A stretch of DNA of 64,000 nucleotides. It comes from UBA7803 sp034522075. GTDB lineage: Bacteria; Pseudomonadota; Gammaproteobacteria; Pseudomonadales; Azotimanducaceae. This document shows, one piece after another, positions 52,625-60,385 of this stretch. The notes under the pieces are model-generated. The model searched no databases and was not told the origin of the DNA. It worked only from the letters and a program-made list of their open reading frames with translations. Made by a program: the position numbers and the translations under genes. Where the stretch lies: contig JAXHLO010000006.1 of NCBI GenBank assembly GCA_034522075.1, positions 248,001 to 312,000 on the forward strand, read 5' to 3'. Positions within the stretch are counted from its first letter, which is position 1, and each line of letters opens with the position of its first letter.

Positions 52625-53849
52625 GCGCCACCTGAGCCTTGCTGGTTCGCGGCAGCTGAGTTTCCGCCTCGTCGGTAATGATGGTTACCGTATTGTCATC
52701 ACTGTTGAAGCCGCTGTCCGGGTCGGAGACGTCGTTGACCACGATCATGTCCAGACCTTTACGGCGGCGCTTGTCGCGGGCGAAGGCCACAGCGTCCTGG
52801 GTCTCGGCAGCGAAGCCGATGACCAGCGGCCGCGGCTCGCGGCGTGCCACGGCAGCAATGATGTCGGGGTTTTCCACCAGATCCAGTGAGCGTTCGCCGG
52901 ATCCCTGGGCGGACTTTTTCAGCTTCTGCCCGGCAGCGCTGGCGGGTCGGTAATCGGCCACTGCCGCGACGCCAATGAAAATGTCGCAGTCGTCCACCCG
53001 GGCCATGACCGCATCGTACATGTCCTGGGCGCTGGTGACGGCCACGGTGGTGACACCCTGCGGGACGGTCAGGGCCACCGGGCCGCTGACCAGGGTCACA
53101 CTGGCGCCCGCTTCACGGGCGGCGGCGGCCAGAGCATAGCCCTGTTTGCCGGAGCTGTGGTTGCTGATGAAGCGTACCGGGTCGATGGCTTCCCGCGTCG
53201 GCCCGGCGGTGATCAGAATCCGGCGGCCGCGCAGAGCCGGAATCGCGTCCGCAGCCATGTCCGCGCCGCCGCCGAGGAGGCTGGCCACCCGGGTCAGCAG
53301 CGCTTCGGGTTCCACCATGCGCCCCGGGCCGAACTCGCCGCAGGCCATGGGGCCGCTGTCCGGATCGGCGATGCTGCAGCCATCCTCGCGCAGCCGGGCG
53401 ATGTTGCGCTGAGTAGCGGCGTGTTCCCACATGGCAACGTTCATGGCCGGGGCCAGCAGCACCGGGGCGCGGGTGGCGAGTCGCAAGGTGGTCAACAGAT
53501 CGTCGGCGCGCCCGTCGGCAAAGCGGCTCAGGATGTCGGCTGTGGCCGGTGCAACCACCAGCAGTTCAGCCCAGCGGGCCAGTTCGATATGGCCCATCGC
53601 GGCCTCGGCCCCTTCGTCCCACAGATCGTTGCGCACCGGCCGGCCGGAAACTGCCTGCAGAGTGGTGGTGGTGACGAATCGGGCAGCGCTGCGGGTGATT
53701 ACCACCTGAACGTCTGCGCCCGCTTCGCGCAGGCGTCGCACAAGCAGGGGCGACTTGTAGGCTGCAATGCCACCGCTGACCCCCAGTAAGATGCGGCGTC
53801 CCTGAAGCACGGGGCGAAGGTCGCTGGTGCTGTGGTTGCCCTGAGTCAT
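52575..53849 (-). CDS. coaBC: Bifunctional phosphopantothenoylcysteine decarboxylase / phosphopantothenate-cysteine ligase
   Basis: Two steps of coenzyme A synthesis in one protein (Dfp). From the ATG at 53849 it has 424 residues. The CoaC flavoprotein half has LLGVSGGIAAYKSP, the catalytic His in GHIELARWAELLVVAPATA, the PAMN motif and MACGEFGPGRM with the active Cys. The CoaB half has TAGPTREAIDPVRFISNHSSGKQG and AVADYRPA. In most relatives dut follows this gene; here algC overlaps it directly and dut is missing. Confidence 0.95.
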   Translation of the reverse strand: MTQGNHSTSDLRPVLQGRRILLGVSGGIAAYKSPLLVRRLREAGADVQVVITRSAARFVTTTTLQAVSGRPVRNDLWDEGAEAAMGHIELARWAELLVVAPATADILSRFADGRADDLLTTLRLATRAPVLLAPAMNVAMWEHAATQRNIARLREDGCSIADPDSGPMACGEFGPGRMVEPEALLTRVASLLGGGADMAADAIPALRGRRILITAGPTREAIDPVRFISNHSSGKQGYALAAAAREAGASVTLVSGPVALTVPQGVTTVAVTSAQDMYDAVMARVDDCDIFIGVAAVADYRPASAAGQKLKKSAQGSGERSLDLVENPDIIAAVARREPRPLVIGFAAETQDAVAFARDKRRRKGLDMIVVNDVSDPDSGFNSDDNTVTIITDEAETQLPRTSKAQVARAILEAAARSLGGTPH

Positions 53850-53949
53850 AGCGGCTCCGCGCATATCCGATTGAAGTGGCGGCAACAGGTCGCGCGCAAC
53901 CATACCACCAAGGCGATGGACTCACTACGCGCTATCCGGAAGGAATGAC

Positions 53950-54672
53950 ATGACCATGACACAGTATGCGGATTCCCCCGGGCGGCGGCCGTGCCCGGCA
54001 CCTCCGGCATCTCCGGCAGATGGTGAGTGGCCGCGGCAGCGGTTGCTGCGTTCCGGGCCGGCGGCATTGAATGACGCAGAACTGCTGGCCGTGTGTCTGG
54101 GCACCGGCGACGGCCGCGTGGGTGTGCTGGCTTTCGCTCAGGCTCTGCTGGGGGCTTTCGGCGGGTTGCGCGGGCTGCTCAGGGCTTCGCCGCAGCGGCT
54201 GGCCGCGGTGCGGGGTCTGGGCCCGGCCAGAATCGCCCTGCTGCAGGCCGTGCTGGCGCTGGGCGAGCGGCATGCCGCCGCCGGCATTGCGGACCGGCCG
54301 CTGCTCAGCGACACCCGTGCCGTACGTCATTATCTGCAGCACAAGCTGTCCTGCCATGAACGCGAGGTATTTGCCTGTCTGCTGCTCGATACCCGGCATC
54401 GCCTGATCGGGTTCGAGACCCTGTTCCTGGGCTCTGTGGATCGAGCCAGCGTGCACCCGCGCGAGGTGCTGAAGTGCGCGCTCGCGCATAATGCTGCGGC
54501 CGTGATCCTGGCGCACAATCATCCTTCCGGCCATCCTGAACCAAGCCCCACCGACCTGCGCCTCACCGAGGAACTGCGCGCCCTGCTCGCCCACATCGAC
54601 GTTCGGGTCATCGATCACGTGGTGGTGGGCCATGGCGCCACCGTGTCCATGGCGGAACGCGGCCTGCTCTGA
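53950..54672 (+). CDS. radC: DNA repair protein RadC (MPN/JAB domain)
   Basis: A 240-residue protein with an N-terminal helix-hairpin-helix region (LAAVRGLGPARIALLQAV) and a C-terminal JAB/MPN domain. The metal motif AHNHPSGHPEPSPTDLRLT is near 193-211, and the upstream glutamate lies in RLIGFETLFLG. Despite its name the cellular role is uncertain. It is divergent from coaBC and precedes rpmB, the usual coaBC-radC-rpmBG order. Confidence 0.93.
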   Translation: MTMTQYADSPGRRPCPAPPASPADGEWPRQRLLRSGPAALNDAELLAVCLGTGDGRVGVLAFAQALLGAFGGLRGLLRASPQRLAAVRGLGPARIALLQAVLALGERHAAAGIADRPLLSDTRAVRHYLQHKLSCHEREVFACLLLDTRHRLIGFETLFLGSVDRASVHPREVLKCALAHNAAAVILAHNHPSGHPEPSPTDLRLTEELRALLAHIDVRVIDHVVVGHGATVSMAERGLL

Positions 54673-54707
54673 TCGACTATGCTTGGCAGCGGACGGCAAT
54701 GCCGCGC

Positions 54708-54736
54708 TTGCCCGGGTCGGGCGCCTCTGGTATAAA
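54708..54736 (+). promoter_or_regulatory. sigma70-type promoter for rpmB-rpmG
   Basis: TTGCCC (54708-54713), 17 bases, TATAAA (54731-54736), located 31 bases before rpmB in the radC-rpmB gap. Confidence 0.65.
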
Positions 54737-54766
54737 CGCGCCTCATTTTTTTCGGACCTCGGTGCC

Positions 54767-55003
54767 ATGTCTCAAGTCTGCCAGGTGACCGGCAAGCGCC
54801 CGCTGAGCGGCAACAATGTCAGCCACGCTCAGAACAAGAACCGCCGGCGCTTTTCGCCCAACCTTCATTACCACCGGTTCTGGGTAGACGGTGAGAAGCG
54901 CTTCGTCCGCCTGCGCGTATCCGCCAAGGGCATGCGTATCATCGACAAGAAAGGCATCGATCAGGTGCTCGCGGACATCCGTCGCCGCGACGCCGCACAG
55001 TAA
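54767..55003 (+). CDS. rpmB: 50S ribosomal protein L28
   Basis: A 78-residue basic protein starting MSQVCQVTGKRPLSGNNVSHA, the standard L28 N terminus with VTGKRP and NNVSHA, followed by KNRRRFSPNLH and FVRLRVSAKGMRIIDKKG. The upstream in-frame region belongs to the radC end and its gap. rpmG follows after 20 bases. Confidence 0.97.
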   Translation: MSQVCQVTGKRPLSGNNVSHAQNKNRRRFSPNLHYHRFWVDGEKRFVRLRVSAKGMRIIDKKGIDQVLADIRRRDAAQ

Positions 55004-55023
55004 GCGGGCACAGGAGCAGCATC

Positions 55024-55179
55024 ATGCGCGAGAAGATCAAACTGGTTTCCAGTGCCGGCACCGGGCATTACTACACCACCGACAAAAACAAGCGCAATAC
55101 GCCTGACAAACTGGAATTCAAGAAGTACGATCCGGTGGTGCGCAAGCACGTGGCGTATACGGAAGCCAAGATCAAGTAA
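55024..55179 (+). CDS. rpmG: 50S ribosomal protein L33
   Basis: A 51-residue protein MREKIKLVSSAGTGHYYTTDKN... with the usual RNTPDKLEFKKYDP and HVAYTEAKIK end. It lacks the cysteine pairs of zinc-binding L33 forms, so it is the zinc-free type. It lies 20 bases after rpmB and 30 bases before mutM. Confidence 0.97.
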   Translation: MREKIKLVSSAGTGHYYTTDKNKRNTPDKLEFKKYDPVVRKHVAYTEAKIK

Positions 55180-55209
55180 CCTGCCGCCGGCTGCATCCGG
55201 CCGCTCATA

Positions 55210-56040
55210 GTGCCGGAACTCCCCGAAGTCGAAACCACCCGGCGCGGTATTGCGCCTCACCTGGTCGGCCAGCGCGTGGTGGGGTTCGCGGTGCGCAATG
55301 CGGCGCTGCGCTGGCCGGTGGTTCTACCCGAGGCGCTGCGCGGTCAGACCGTGACCGCCGTCGAGCGGCGTGCCAAGTATCTGCTGATCCGCTGCGACAG
55401 CGGAACACTCATCGTCCATCTCGGCATGTCCGGCAGCCTGCGTGTGGTGGCGGCGGCCGCGCCGCCGGGCAAGCACGACCATGTTGATCTGCAGTTGGAA
55501 TCCGGCGGCGTGCTCAGGCTCAACGATCCGCGGCGCTTCGGCAGTATTCACTGGCACACGCAAGCGCCGGAGGAACACTGGTTGCTGGCCAGGCTCGGTG
55601 TCGAGCCCCTGTCCGAGGCCTTCTCGGGTACTTATCTCAAGCGCGCGGCCCGCGGCCGGCGGGTGTGTGTGAAAAATCTGCTCATGGACAGCCGCGTGGT
55701 GGTCGGCGTCGGTAACATCTACGCCAACGAGGCACTGTTTCTCGCCCGCATCCGCCCTACCCTGCGTGCCGGCCGGGTTACCCTGGCCAGCTACCAGCGG
55801 CTCGCCGCCGCCGTCCGCCAGGTTCTAGGCGATGCCATCGGCATGGGCGGGACCACGTTGCGGGATTTCGTCAATCAGGACGGCCAGCCCGGCTATTTCC
55901 GCCAATCCCTGTATGTCTACGGACGCGAGGGGTTGCCCTGCCGGGTTTGCGGCGCCGCCCTCAAGGGCCTGCGGCTCGGTCAGCGGGCCAGCGTTTTCTG
56001 CCCGAATTGCCAACGTGCCCAAGGTTTTACCCGCCCGTAG
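55210..56040 (+). CDS. mutM: Formamidopyrimidine-DNA glycosylase (Fpg/MutM)
   Basis: Removes 8-oxoguanine and formamidopyrimidines from DNA. The 276 residues begin with the catalytic PELPEVETTRRG (Pro1 after Met removal). They contain the beta-turn lysine in ERRAKYLLI near 54, VGNIYANEALF near 173, and a C-terminal zinc finger CRVCG...CPNCQ. The start is GTG at 55210. Probably co-transcribed with rpmBG, as often seen. Confidence 0.96.
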   Translation: MPELPEVETTRRGIAPHLVGQRVVGFAVRNAALRWPVVLPEALRGQTVTAVERRAKYLLIRCDSGTLIVHLGMSGSLRVVAAAAPPGKHDHVDLQLESGGVLRLNDPRRFGSIHWHTQAPEEHWLLARLGVEPLSEAFSGTYLKRAARGRRVCVKNLLMDSRVVVGVGNIYANEALFLARIRPTLRAGRVTLASYQRLAAAVRQVLGDAIGMGGTTLRDFVNQDGQPGYFRQSLYVYGREGLPCRVCGAALKGLRLGQRASVFCPNCQRAQGFTRP

Positions 56041-56060
56041 TGCTACAGTAGTTGAACTGG

Positions 56061-56080
56061 AGCCCGCCTGCGGGCGGGTT
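56061..56080 (+). terminator. Possible transcription-ending hairpin after mutM
   Basis: CCCGCC / GGCGGG form a 6-bp stem with a 4-base loop, extended by a wobble and an A-T pair. Only two T residues follow, so a factor-independent terminator is doubtful. Confidence 0.3.
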
Positions 56081-56103
56081 CGTATGACTCAACGGATGGA
56101 ACT

Positions 56104-56421
56104 GTGGACATGAAGCAACTAGGCCGATTGCTGTTGTGTGCAACCCTCATGGGATGGCTGGCTGTGCCAGTGCAGGCGGCTCAGGAAGACGAGCCTTCGG
56201 CAGCGGCCATGGCCGGCGATCTGATCATCGCCCGGCCGCTGGGCATCGTCGCGACCACTCTGGGGGCTGCGGCTTTCGTCGTGAGCCTGCCGTTCAGTGC
56301 GGCGGGCGGCAATGTGGAGCAGGCCGCCGATATGCTGGTGGTTGGCCCGGCGCGGGAGACCTTCGTGCGTTGCCTGGGCTGTCGCTCAGCCGGCCGTTAC
56401 CAGAAGCCGCGGACCGAGTAA
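56104..56421 (+). CDS. Small exported protein of unknown function
   Basis: A 105-residue protein with a signal peptide (about 1-26, cleavage after VQA). A short acidic stretch is followed by a hydrophobic helix (DLIIARPLGIVATTLGAAAFVVSLPFSAAGG) and a C-terminal VVGPARETFVRCLGCRS with two cysteines. The RPLG...SLPFSA...GGN pattern recurs in uncharacterised gammaproteobacterial envelope proteins, but I know no function. The start may be GTG 56104 or ATG 56110; the latter gives a cleaner MKQLGRLLL signal. Confidence 0.72.
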   Translation: MDMKQLGRLLLCATLMGWLAVPVQAAQEDEPSAAAMAGDLIIARPLGIVATTLGAAAFVVSLPFSAAGGNVEQAADMLVVGPARETFVRCLGCRSAGRYQKPRTE

Positions 56422-56443
56422 AAGCCCCGCACCGGTCAGGCTT

Positions 56444-56920
56444 TCAGGTTCTGCGCAACAGGGCCTTGGCCACGGCCGGGTGTACGAACTGGGAAATGTC
56501 GCCGCCGAGAGCGGCGATTTCCCGCACCAAGGTCGAAGAGATGAACGAGCAGTCCTTCGAGGTCGGCAGGAAGACGTATTCGATACTCGGGTCCAGAGAC
56601 TGGTTCATCTCCGCCATCTGAAACTCGTAGTCGAAGTCGGTGACCGTACGCAGACCACGCAGAATGTAATACGACTGGCGGCTGCGCACGTAGTCCACCA
56701 GCAGCGTGTTGAACCCTTCCACGGATACCTGATCGCCATAGTCGGCGAGCACTTCCCGGCACAGCTCGATACGATCTTTGAGATCCACCTTCGGATCTTT
56801 CTGGGCCGATGTGCCGATCGCCACGATCACATGATCGAACAGGTTCAGCGCCCGCTTCACCAGGTCGGTGTGGCCGTTGGTAATCGGATTGAACGACCCC
56901 GGATAAACTACTACGCGCAT
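56444..56920 (-). CDS. coaD: Pantetheine-phosphate adenylyltransferase
   Basis: Penultimate step of coenzyme A synthesis. From the ATG at 56920 it has 158 residues with PGSFNPITNGHTDLVKRA (the HxGH-type nucleotidyl-transfer motif, here NGH) near 8-25, ILRGLRTVTDFDYEFQMAEMN, and SFISSTLVREIAALGGD near 128. The frame is open farther upstream but lies over the rsmD gap. It follows rsmD by 41 bases on the same strand, the usual rsmD-coaD pair. Confidence 0.96.
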   Translation of the reverse strand: MRVVVYPGSFNPITNGHTDLVKRALNLFDHVIVAIGTSAQKDPKVDLKDRIELCREVLADYGDQVSVEGFNTLLVDYVRSRQSYYILRGLRTVTDFDYEFQMAEMNQSLDPSIEYVFLPTSKDCSFISSTLVREIAALGGDISQFVHPAVAKALLRRT

Positions 56921-56961
56921 TGACCGCTCCCCCTCGAGACGCGGCGATGGTAGCCGGGTGC

Positions 56962-57516
56962 TCAGGGGGTGGCAAGAAGGCCGAATTGCGTGTCGCCGGC
57001 AACCCCGTGCTTGATCTGGCGCCAGCCGGCATCCGGCATGGCGTCGCGGCGCCCGACCTCCACGTAGATCAGGCCTTCGGCGGCCAGCGCACCCGTGGCG
57101 GCAATGGTGTCCAGAGTCTCGCCGAGTACCCCCTGGCGGAACGGCGGATCGAGGAAAATCAGGTCCCACGGGCCGGCTTCCCGGTGCAGGAATGCTTTCG
57201 CCGGTGCGCAGACCACGCGCACCTGGGCGGCGGCGGCAAAGCGCTGCACATGGCCGCGCAGGCCGCGGCACACGGTGCGATCACTGTCCACCAGGGTAAC
57301 CGCGGCGGCACCCCGGGAAGCGGCCTCGAAGCCGAGCGCGCCGCTCCCGGCGAACAGGTCCAGGCATCGGCTGTCGGCAATGTCGGCGCGCAGCCAGTTG
57401 AACAGAGTTTCGCGAACCCGTCCCAATGTGGGGCGCAGATCCTGGTGCTTGGGGAATACGAGCTTTCGCCCTCTCCACTTACCGCCGATAATGCGCACTT
57501 CATTGTTGCTGGTCAT
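56962..57516 (-). CDS. rsmD: 16S rRNA (guanine-966-N2)-methyltransferase RsmD
   Basis: Methylates G966 in 16S rRNA. The 184 residues include VRIIGGKWRGRKLVFP and LRPTLGRVRETLFNWL. They also carry the SAM site LDLFAGSGALGFEAASRGA near 52-70 and the catalytic DPPF in LIFLDPPFRQGV near 122-126. Divergent from ftsY, as in E. coli and Pseudomonas. Confidence 0.95.
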   Translation of the reverse strand: MTSNNEVRIIGGKWRGRKLVFPKHQDLRPTLGRVRETLFNWLRADIADSRCLDLFAGSGALGFEAASRGAAAVTLVDSDRTVCRGLRGHVQRFAAAAQVRVVCAPAKAFLHREAGPWDLIFLDPPFRQGVLGETLDTIAATGALAAEGLIYVEVGRRDAMPDAGWRQIKHGVAGDTQFGLLATP

Positions 57517-57628
57517 GCGGTTGCGCTGATCCCGGCGCTGCAGTCAGTCTGTCATGTTGCGGCAGGGTGGCGGCAGGAACAAGGCACCAACCCGGCCGCA
57601 CCGGCCCCTGGCGAATTCTGTGAGGAAC

Positions 57629-58579
57629 GTGAGCGAAGGTACGCAGGACGATGGTAAAGGCGGCTTCTGGCGTCGGCTGAAGTCCAGTCTGGGCAAGACC
57701 CGGGGGCAGCTCGCCGAGGGGGTGGGCAATCTGCTGCTCGGCGAGAAGGAGATCGACGATGACGTCATGGAGGAGCTGGAGACGGCCCTGCTCCTCACCG
57801 ATGTGGGCATGGATGCCACCCGGGAGATCATGAATGAGCTGGCCCGGCGCGTGAAACGCCGGGAGCTGAACGACACACTGGCCCTGCACCGGGCGCTCTC
57901 GGAACTGCTCAAAGATCTGCTGGCGCCGCTATCCCGGAAATTCGCAGTCTCTGCCGGGCATAAGCCGTTCGTGGTGTTCTTCGTCGGCGTCAACGGCGTG
58001 GGCAAGACCACCACCATCGGTAAACTGGCCGCGCTGCTGAAGGCCGAAGGGCATGCCGTGATGCTCGCCGCCGGCGATACCTTCCGGGCTGCGGCGGTGG
58101 AACAGCTGCAGCGCTGGGGTGAGCGGGTGGACGTGCCGGTGATTGCGCAGAAACAGGGCGCCGACAGCGCCTCGGTGGTCTTCGATGCCGTGCAGGCGGC
58201 CAGGTCGCGGCAGACGGACGTCTTGCTGGCGGATACGGCCGGTCGCCTGCAGGCCAAGAGCAACCTCATGGAAGAGCTGAAGAAGGTCAAACGCGTGGTC
58301 GGCCGCCTGGACCATCAGGCTCCCCACGAGGTGATCCTGGTACTGGACGCCGGCGTTGGCCAGAATGCGTTGTCGCAGGTACGGGAGTTCGATGCAGCGG
58401 TAGGGGTGACCGGCCTGGTGATCACCAAGCTCGACGGGACCGCCAAGGCCGGGGTGCTTTTTGCTATTGCTCGGGAACTGGCCAAACCCGTGTACTACAT
58501 CGGCATCGGCGAAGGCATCGATGATCTGAAGCCGTTTTCCGCCGATGATTTCGTGGAAGCCCTGCTGGCCAGGGACTGA
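57629..58579 (+). CDS. ftsY: Signal recognition particle receptor FtsY
   Basis: SRP-receptor GTPase that docks ribosome-nascent chains at the membrane. From the GTG at 57629 it has 316 residues. These are a short charged A region, an N domain (GFWRRLKSSLGKTRGQLAEGVGNLL), and the G domain with FVGVNGVGKTTTIGKLA, AGDTFRAAAVEQL, DTAGRLQ, TKLDGTAKAG and GIGEGIDDL. The frame is open to an ATG at 57554, but those extra 25 residues do not look like FtsY. The acidic A domain is much shorter than in E. coli. Confidence 0.95.
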   Translation: MSEGTQDDGKGGFWRRLKSSLGKTRGQLAEGVGNLLLGEKEIDDDVMEELETALLLTDVGMDATREIMNELARRVKRRELNDTLALHRALSELLKDLLAPLSRKFAVSAGHKPFVVFFVGVNGVGKTTTIGKLAALLKAEGHAVMLAAGDTFRAAAVEQLQRWGERVDVPVIAQKQGADSASVVFDAVQAARSRQTDVLLADTAGRLQAKSNLMEELKKVKRVVGRLDHQAPHEVILVLDAGVGQNALSQVREFDAAVGVTGLVITKLDGTAKAGVLFAIARELAKPVYYIGIGEGIDDLKPFSADDFVEALLARD

Positions 58580-58591
58580 CGGGGCCGACTA

Positions 58592-59296
58592 TTGGGTCAG
58601 ATCGAATTCCATCAGGTGACCAGGCGCTTCGAGAACGGCCAGGAGGCCCTGAAAGAGCTGACTGCCACCTTTGAGCCCGGGTCCATGACGTTCCTCACGG
58701 GTCATTCGGGCGCCGGCAAGAGTACTTTTCTGAAGCTGCTGTTGTGTCTCGACCGGCCTACCCGCGGGCAGATCCTGGTGAACGGGGTGAACGTGGCGCA
58801 GATCTCACCGCGGCGCCTGGCTCATTACCGCCAGCACCTGGGAGCCGTGTTCCAGGACCATCACCTGCTCGCCCAGCGCTCGGTCTATGAGAATGTGGCC
58901 CTGCCCCTGCGGGTGGCCGGGTATCGGGAGCGGGATGTGGCGCGGCGGGTGCGGGCTGCGCTGTCGCGGGTGGGCCTGCTGACCAAGGAAGGCCTGTTGC
59001 CGCGTTACCTCTCTACCGGCGAGCAGCAGCGGGTGGGTATTGCCCGGGCCGTGGTCACACGGCCGAAGATACTCCTGGCCGACGAGCCCACAGGCAATCT
59101 CGACCCGGAGCTGTCCCGGGACATCATGCAGCTCTTCCGGCAGTTTCATCAGATCGGCACCACGGTGGTGGTGGCCAGCCACGACCGCGACCTGATCGAA
59201 GCCATGGGCATGCGCATCATCGAGCTGTCCCACGGCGCCATGGTCGGCGATACGGCTGCCGGGCCCGGCCCCGGGGAGACCCATGGCGCGGAGTAG
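58592..59296 (+). CDS. ftsE: Cell division ATP-binding protein FtsE
   Basis: ABC ATPase that with FtsX controls peptidoglycan hydrolases at the septum. The 234 residues begin at TTG 58592. Walker A is GHSGAGKSTFLKLL near 36, the Q-loop VFQDHHLLAQRSV near 88, and Walker B ILLADEPTGNLDPE near 160. The signature motif reads YLSTGEQQRVGIARA, with Thr where nearly all FtsE proteins have Gly (LSGGEQQR). It overlaps ftsX by 14 bases. Confidence 0.95.
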   Translation: MGQIEFHQVTRRFENGQEALKELTATFEPGSMTFLTGHSGAGKSTFLKLLLCLDRPTRGQILVNGVNVAQISPRRLAHYRQHLGAVFQDHHLLAQRSVYENVALPLRVAGYRERDVARRVRAALSRVGLLTKEGLLPRYLSTGEQQRVGIARAVVTRPKILLADEPTGNLDPELSRDIMQLFRQFHQIGTTVVVASHDRDLIEAMGMRIIELSHGAMVGDTAAGPGPGETHGAE

Positions 59297-60245
59297 GGCG
59301 GGCAAGGATCCATGGCCACGCAATCGGCCGGGCTGGCTGGCCCGCTGGCGCGATCACGCCCGCATCATCCGGGAAACTGCCACATTCGTCAGCGAGCGCC
59401 TGGGCACCAGCCTGCTGGTCTGGCTGCTGGTGGGCATCGCCCTGGCCCTGCCCGCCGGGCTGTTTCTGCTGCAGGTGAACCTGGCCGCCATGACCGATGC
59501 CTGGGAGGGACGGCCCGGACTGTCGGTGTATTTCGAGCTGGATGCCGCGGACGATGCGCTAGCCGGGCTGGCTGAAACCCTGCAACAGCACGCCAGCGTG
59601 GCGGCCGTTCACGTCACCACAGAGGAACAGGCTCTGCAGGAGTTCCAGCGTTATGCCGGTCTGGCCGACGCCCTGGAAGTGCTGGACGACAATCCTCTGC
59701 CGGCATCGCTGCGCGCCACCCTGAGCCGCGACGCCGATGCTGACGATCTGGAGGCGCTGGCCGCTGTGGCCGGCAAAGCGGCCGGCGTGGCGGAAGTGGT
59801 GGTAGAGCGCACCTGGCTCGAGCGGGTGACCGACATCACCCGGGTCGTGACCCGCCTGGGGGTGATGCTGGCGGTGCTGTTCGGCCTTGGCGCGGTGCTG
59901 ATCACCGCCACATCGGTACGCCTGGCCATCGAGGCGCGCCTCGAGGAGTTGCGCGTGCTGAAGCTGGTCGGGGCCACGGATGCTCAGATCCGCCGGCCTT
60001 TTCTGTATTTCGGCCTGGTCTACGGGCTGGGCGGCGCCCTGGTGGCAGCCATGCTCATCAGCATCGGGCTGCTGGTCATCGAAGGGCCGCTGTCCGACCT
60101 GCTGGGCAGCTACGGCCACGAACTCGAGCTGGAAGGCTTCAACCCGACGTTCCTGGCGAGCCTGTTTGCCGTGGCCGCTGTCCTGGGTATCGTCGGGGCT
60201 CTGATTGCAGCACGCCAGCGCCTGTCGGGGTTGGAGATTCTCTGA
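59283..60245 (+). CDS. ftsX: Cell division protein FtsX
   Basis: Four-helix membrane partner of FtsE. The 320 residues have a basic cytoplasmic N terminus, helix 1 near 45-65, and a periplasmic domain (about 70-185) that would contact a hydrolase activator. Three C-terminal helices follow, with VTRLGVMLAVLFGLGAVLI, VRLAIEARLEELRVLKLVGATDAQIRRPFLYFG and a last helix. The ftsY-ftsE-ftsX-rpoH order is the classical one. Confidence 0.95.
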   Translation: MARSRAGKDPWPRNRPGWLARWRDHARIIRETATFVSERLGTSLLVWLLVGIALALPAGLFLLQVNLAAMTDAWEGRPGLSVYFELDAADDALAGLAETLQQHASVAAVHVTTEEQALQEFQRYAGLADALEVLDDNPLPASLRATLSRDADADDLEALAAVAGKAAGVAEVVVERTWLERVTDITRVVTRLGVMLAVLFGLGAVLITATSVRLAIEARLEELRVLKLVGATDAQIRRPFLYFGLVYGLGGALVAAMLISIGLLVIEGPLSDLLGSYGHELELEGFNPTFLASLFAVAAVLGIVGALIAARQRLSGLEIL

Positions 60246-60311
60246 CCACGTTGCTCAGGTTGGCGCGCGCTGCGGTCGCCGCTGCCCGGGCCTCGGGAAC
60301 CGGCGCCCCGG

Positions 60312-60338
60312 TTAGCAGTCAAAGTTGGTGAGTGCTAA
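60312..60338 (+). promoter_or_regulatory. CIRCE-like HrcA operator upstream of rpoH
   Basis: TTAGCAGTC (60312-60320), exactly 9 bases, then GAGTGCTAA (60330-60338). The CIRCE consensus is TTAGCACTC-N9-GAGTGCTAA, so there is a single mismatch and the spacing is perfect. A second GAGTGCTAA follows at 60343-60351. The site overlaps a plausible promoter, TTGGTG (60325-60330) and TAAGAT (60349-60354), 18 bases apart, 32 bases before rpoH. HrcA repression of rpoH is inferred. Confidence 0.75.
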
Positions 60339-60352
60339 GCGTGAGTGCTAAG
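60328..60352 (+). repeat. Direct repeat of the CIRCE half-site
   Basis: The 12-mer GTGAGTGCTAAG occurs twice, at 60328-60339 and 60341-60352, with a 13-base period. It gives two same-orientation copies of the right CIRCE arm. Confidence 0.85.
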
Positions 60353-60385
60353 ATAGGTTGATAAGGGTGTTACCGGAGGTATCAC

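Noticed and set aside
60328..60352. GTGAGT repeats upstream of rpoH as SlmA-binding sites
   Set aside because: SlmA sites are palindromic GTGAGTACTCAC; here the halves are direct repeats followed by GCTAAG, and CIRCE explains them better.
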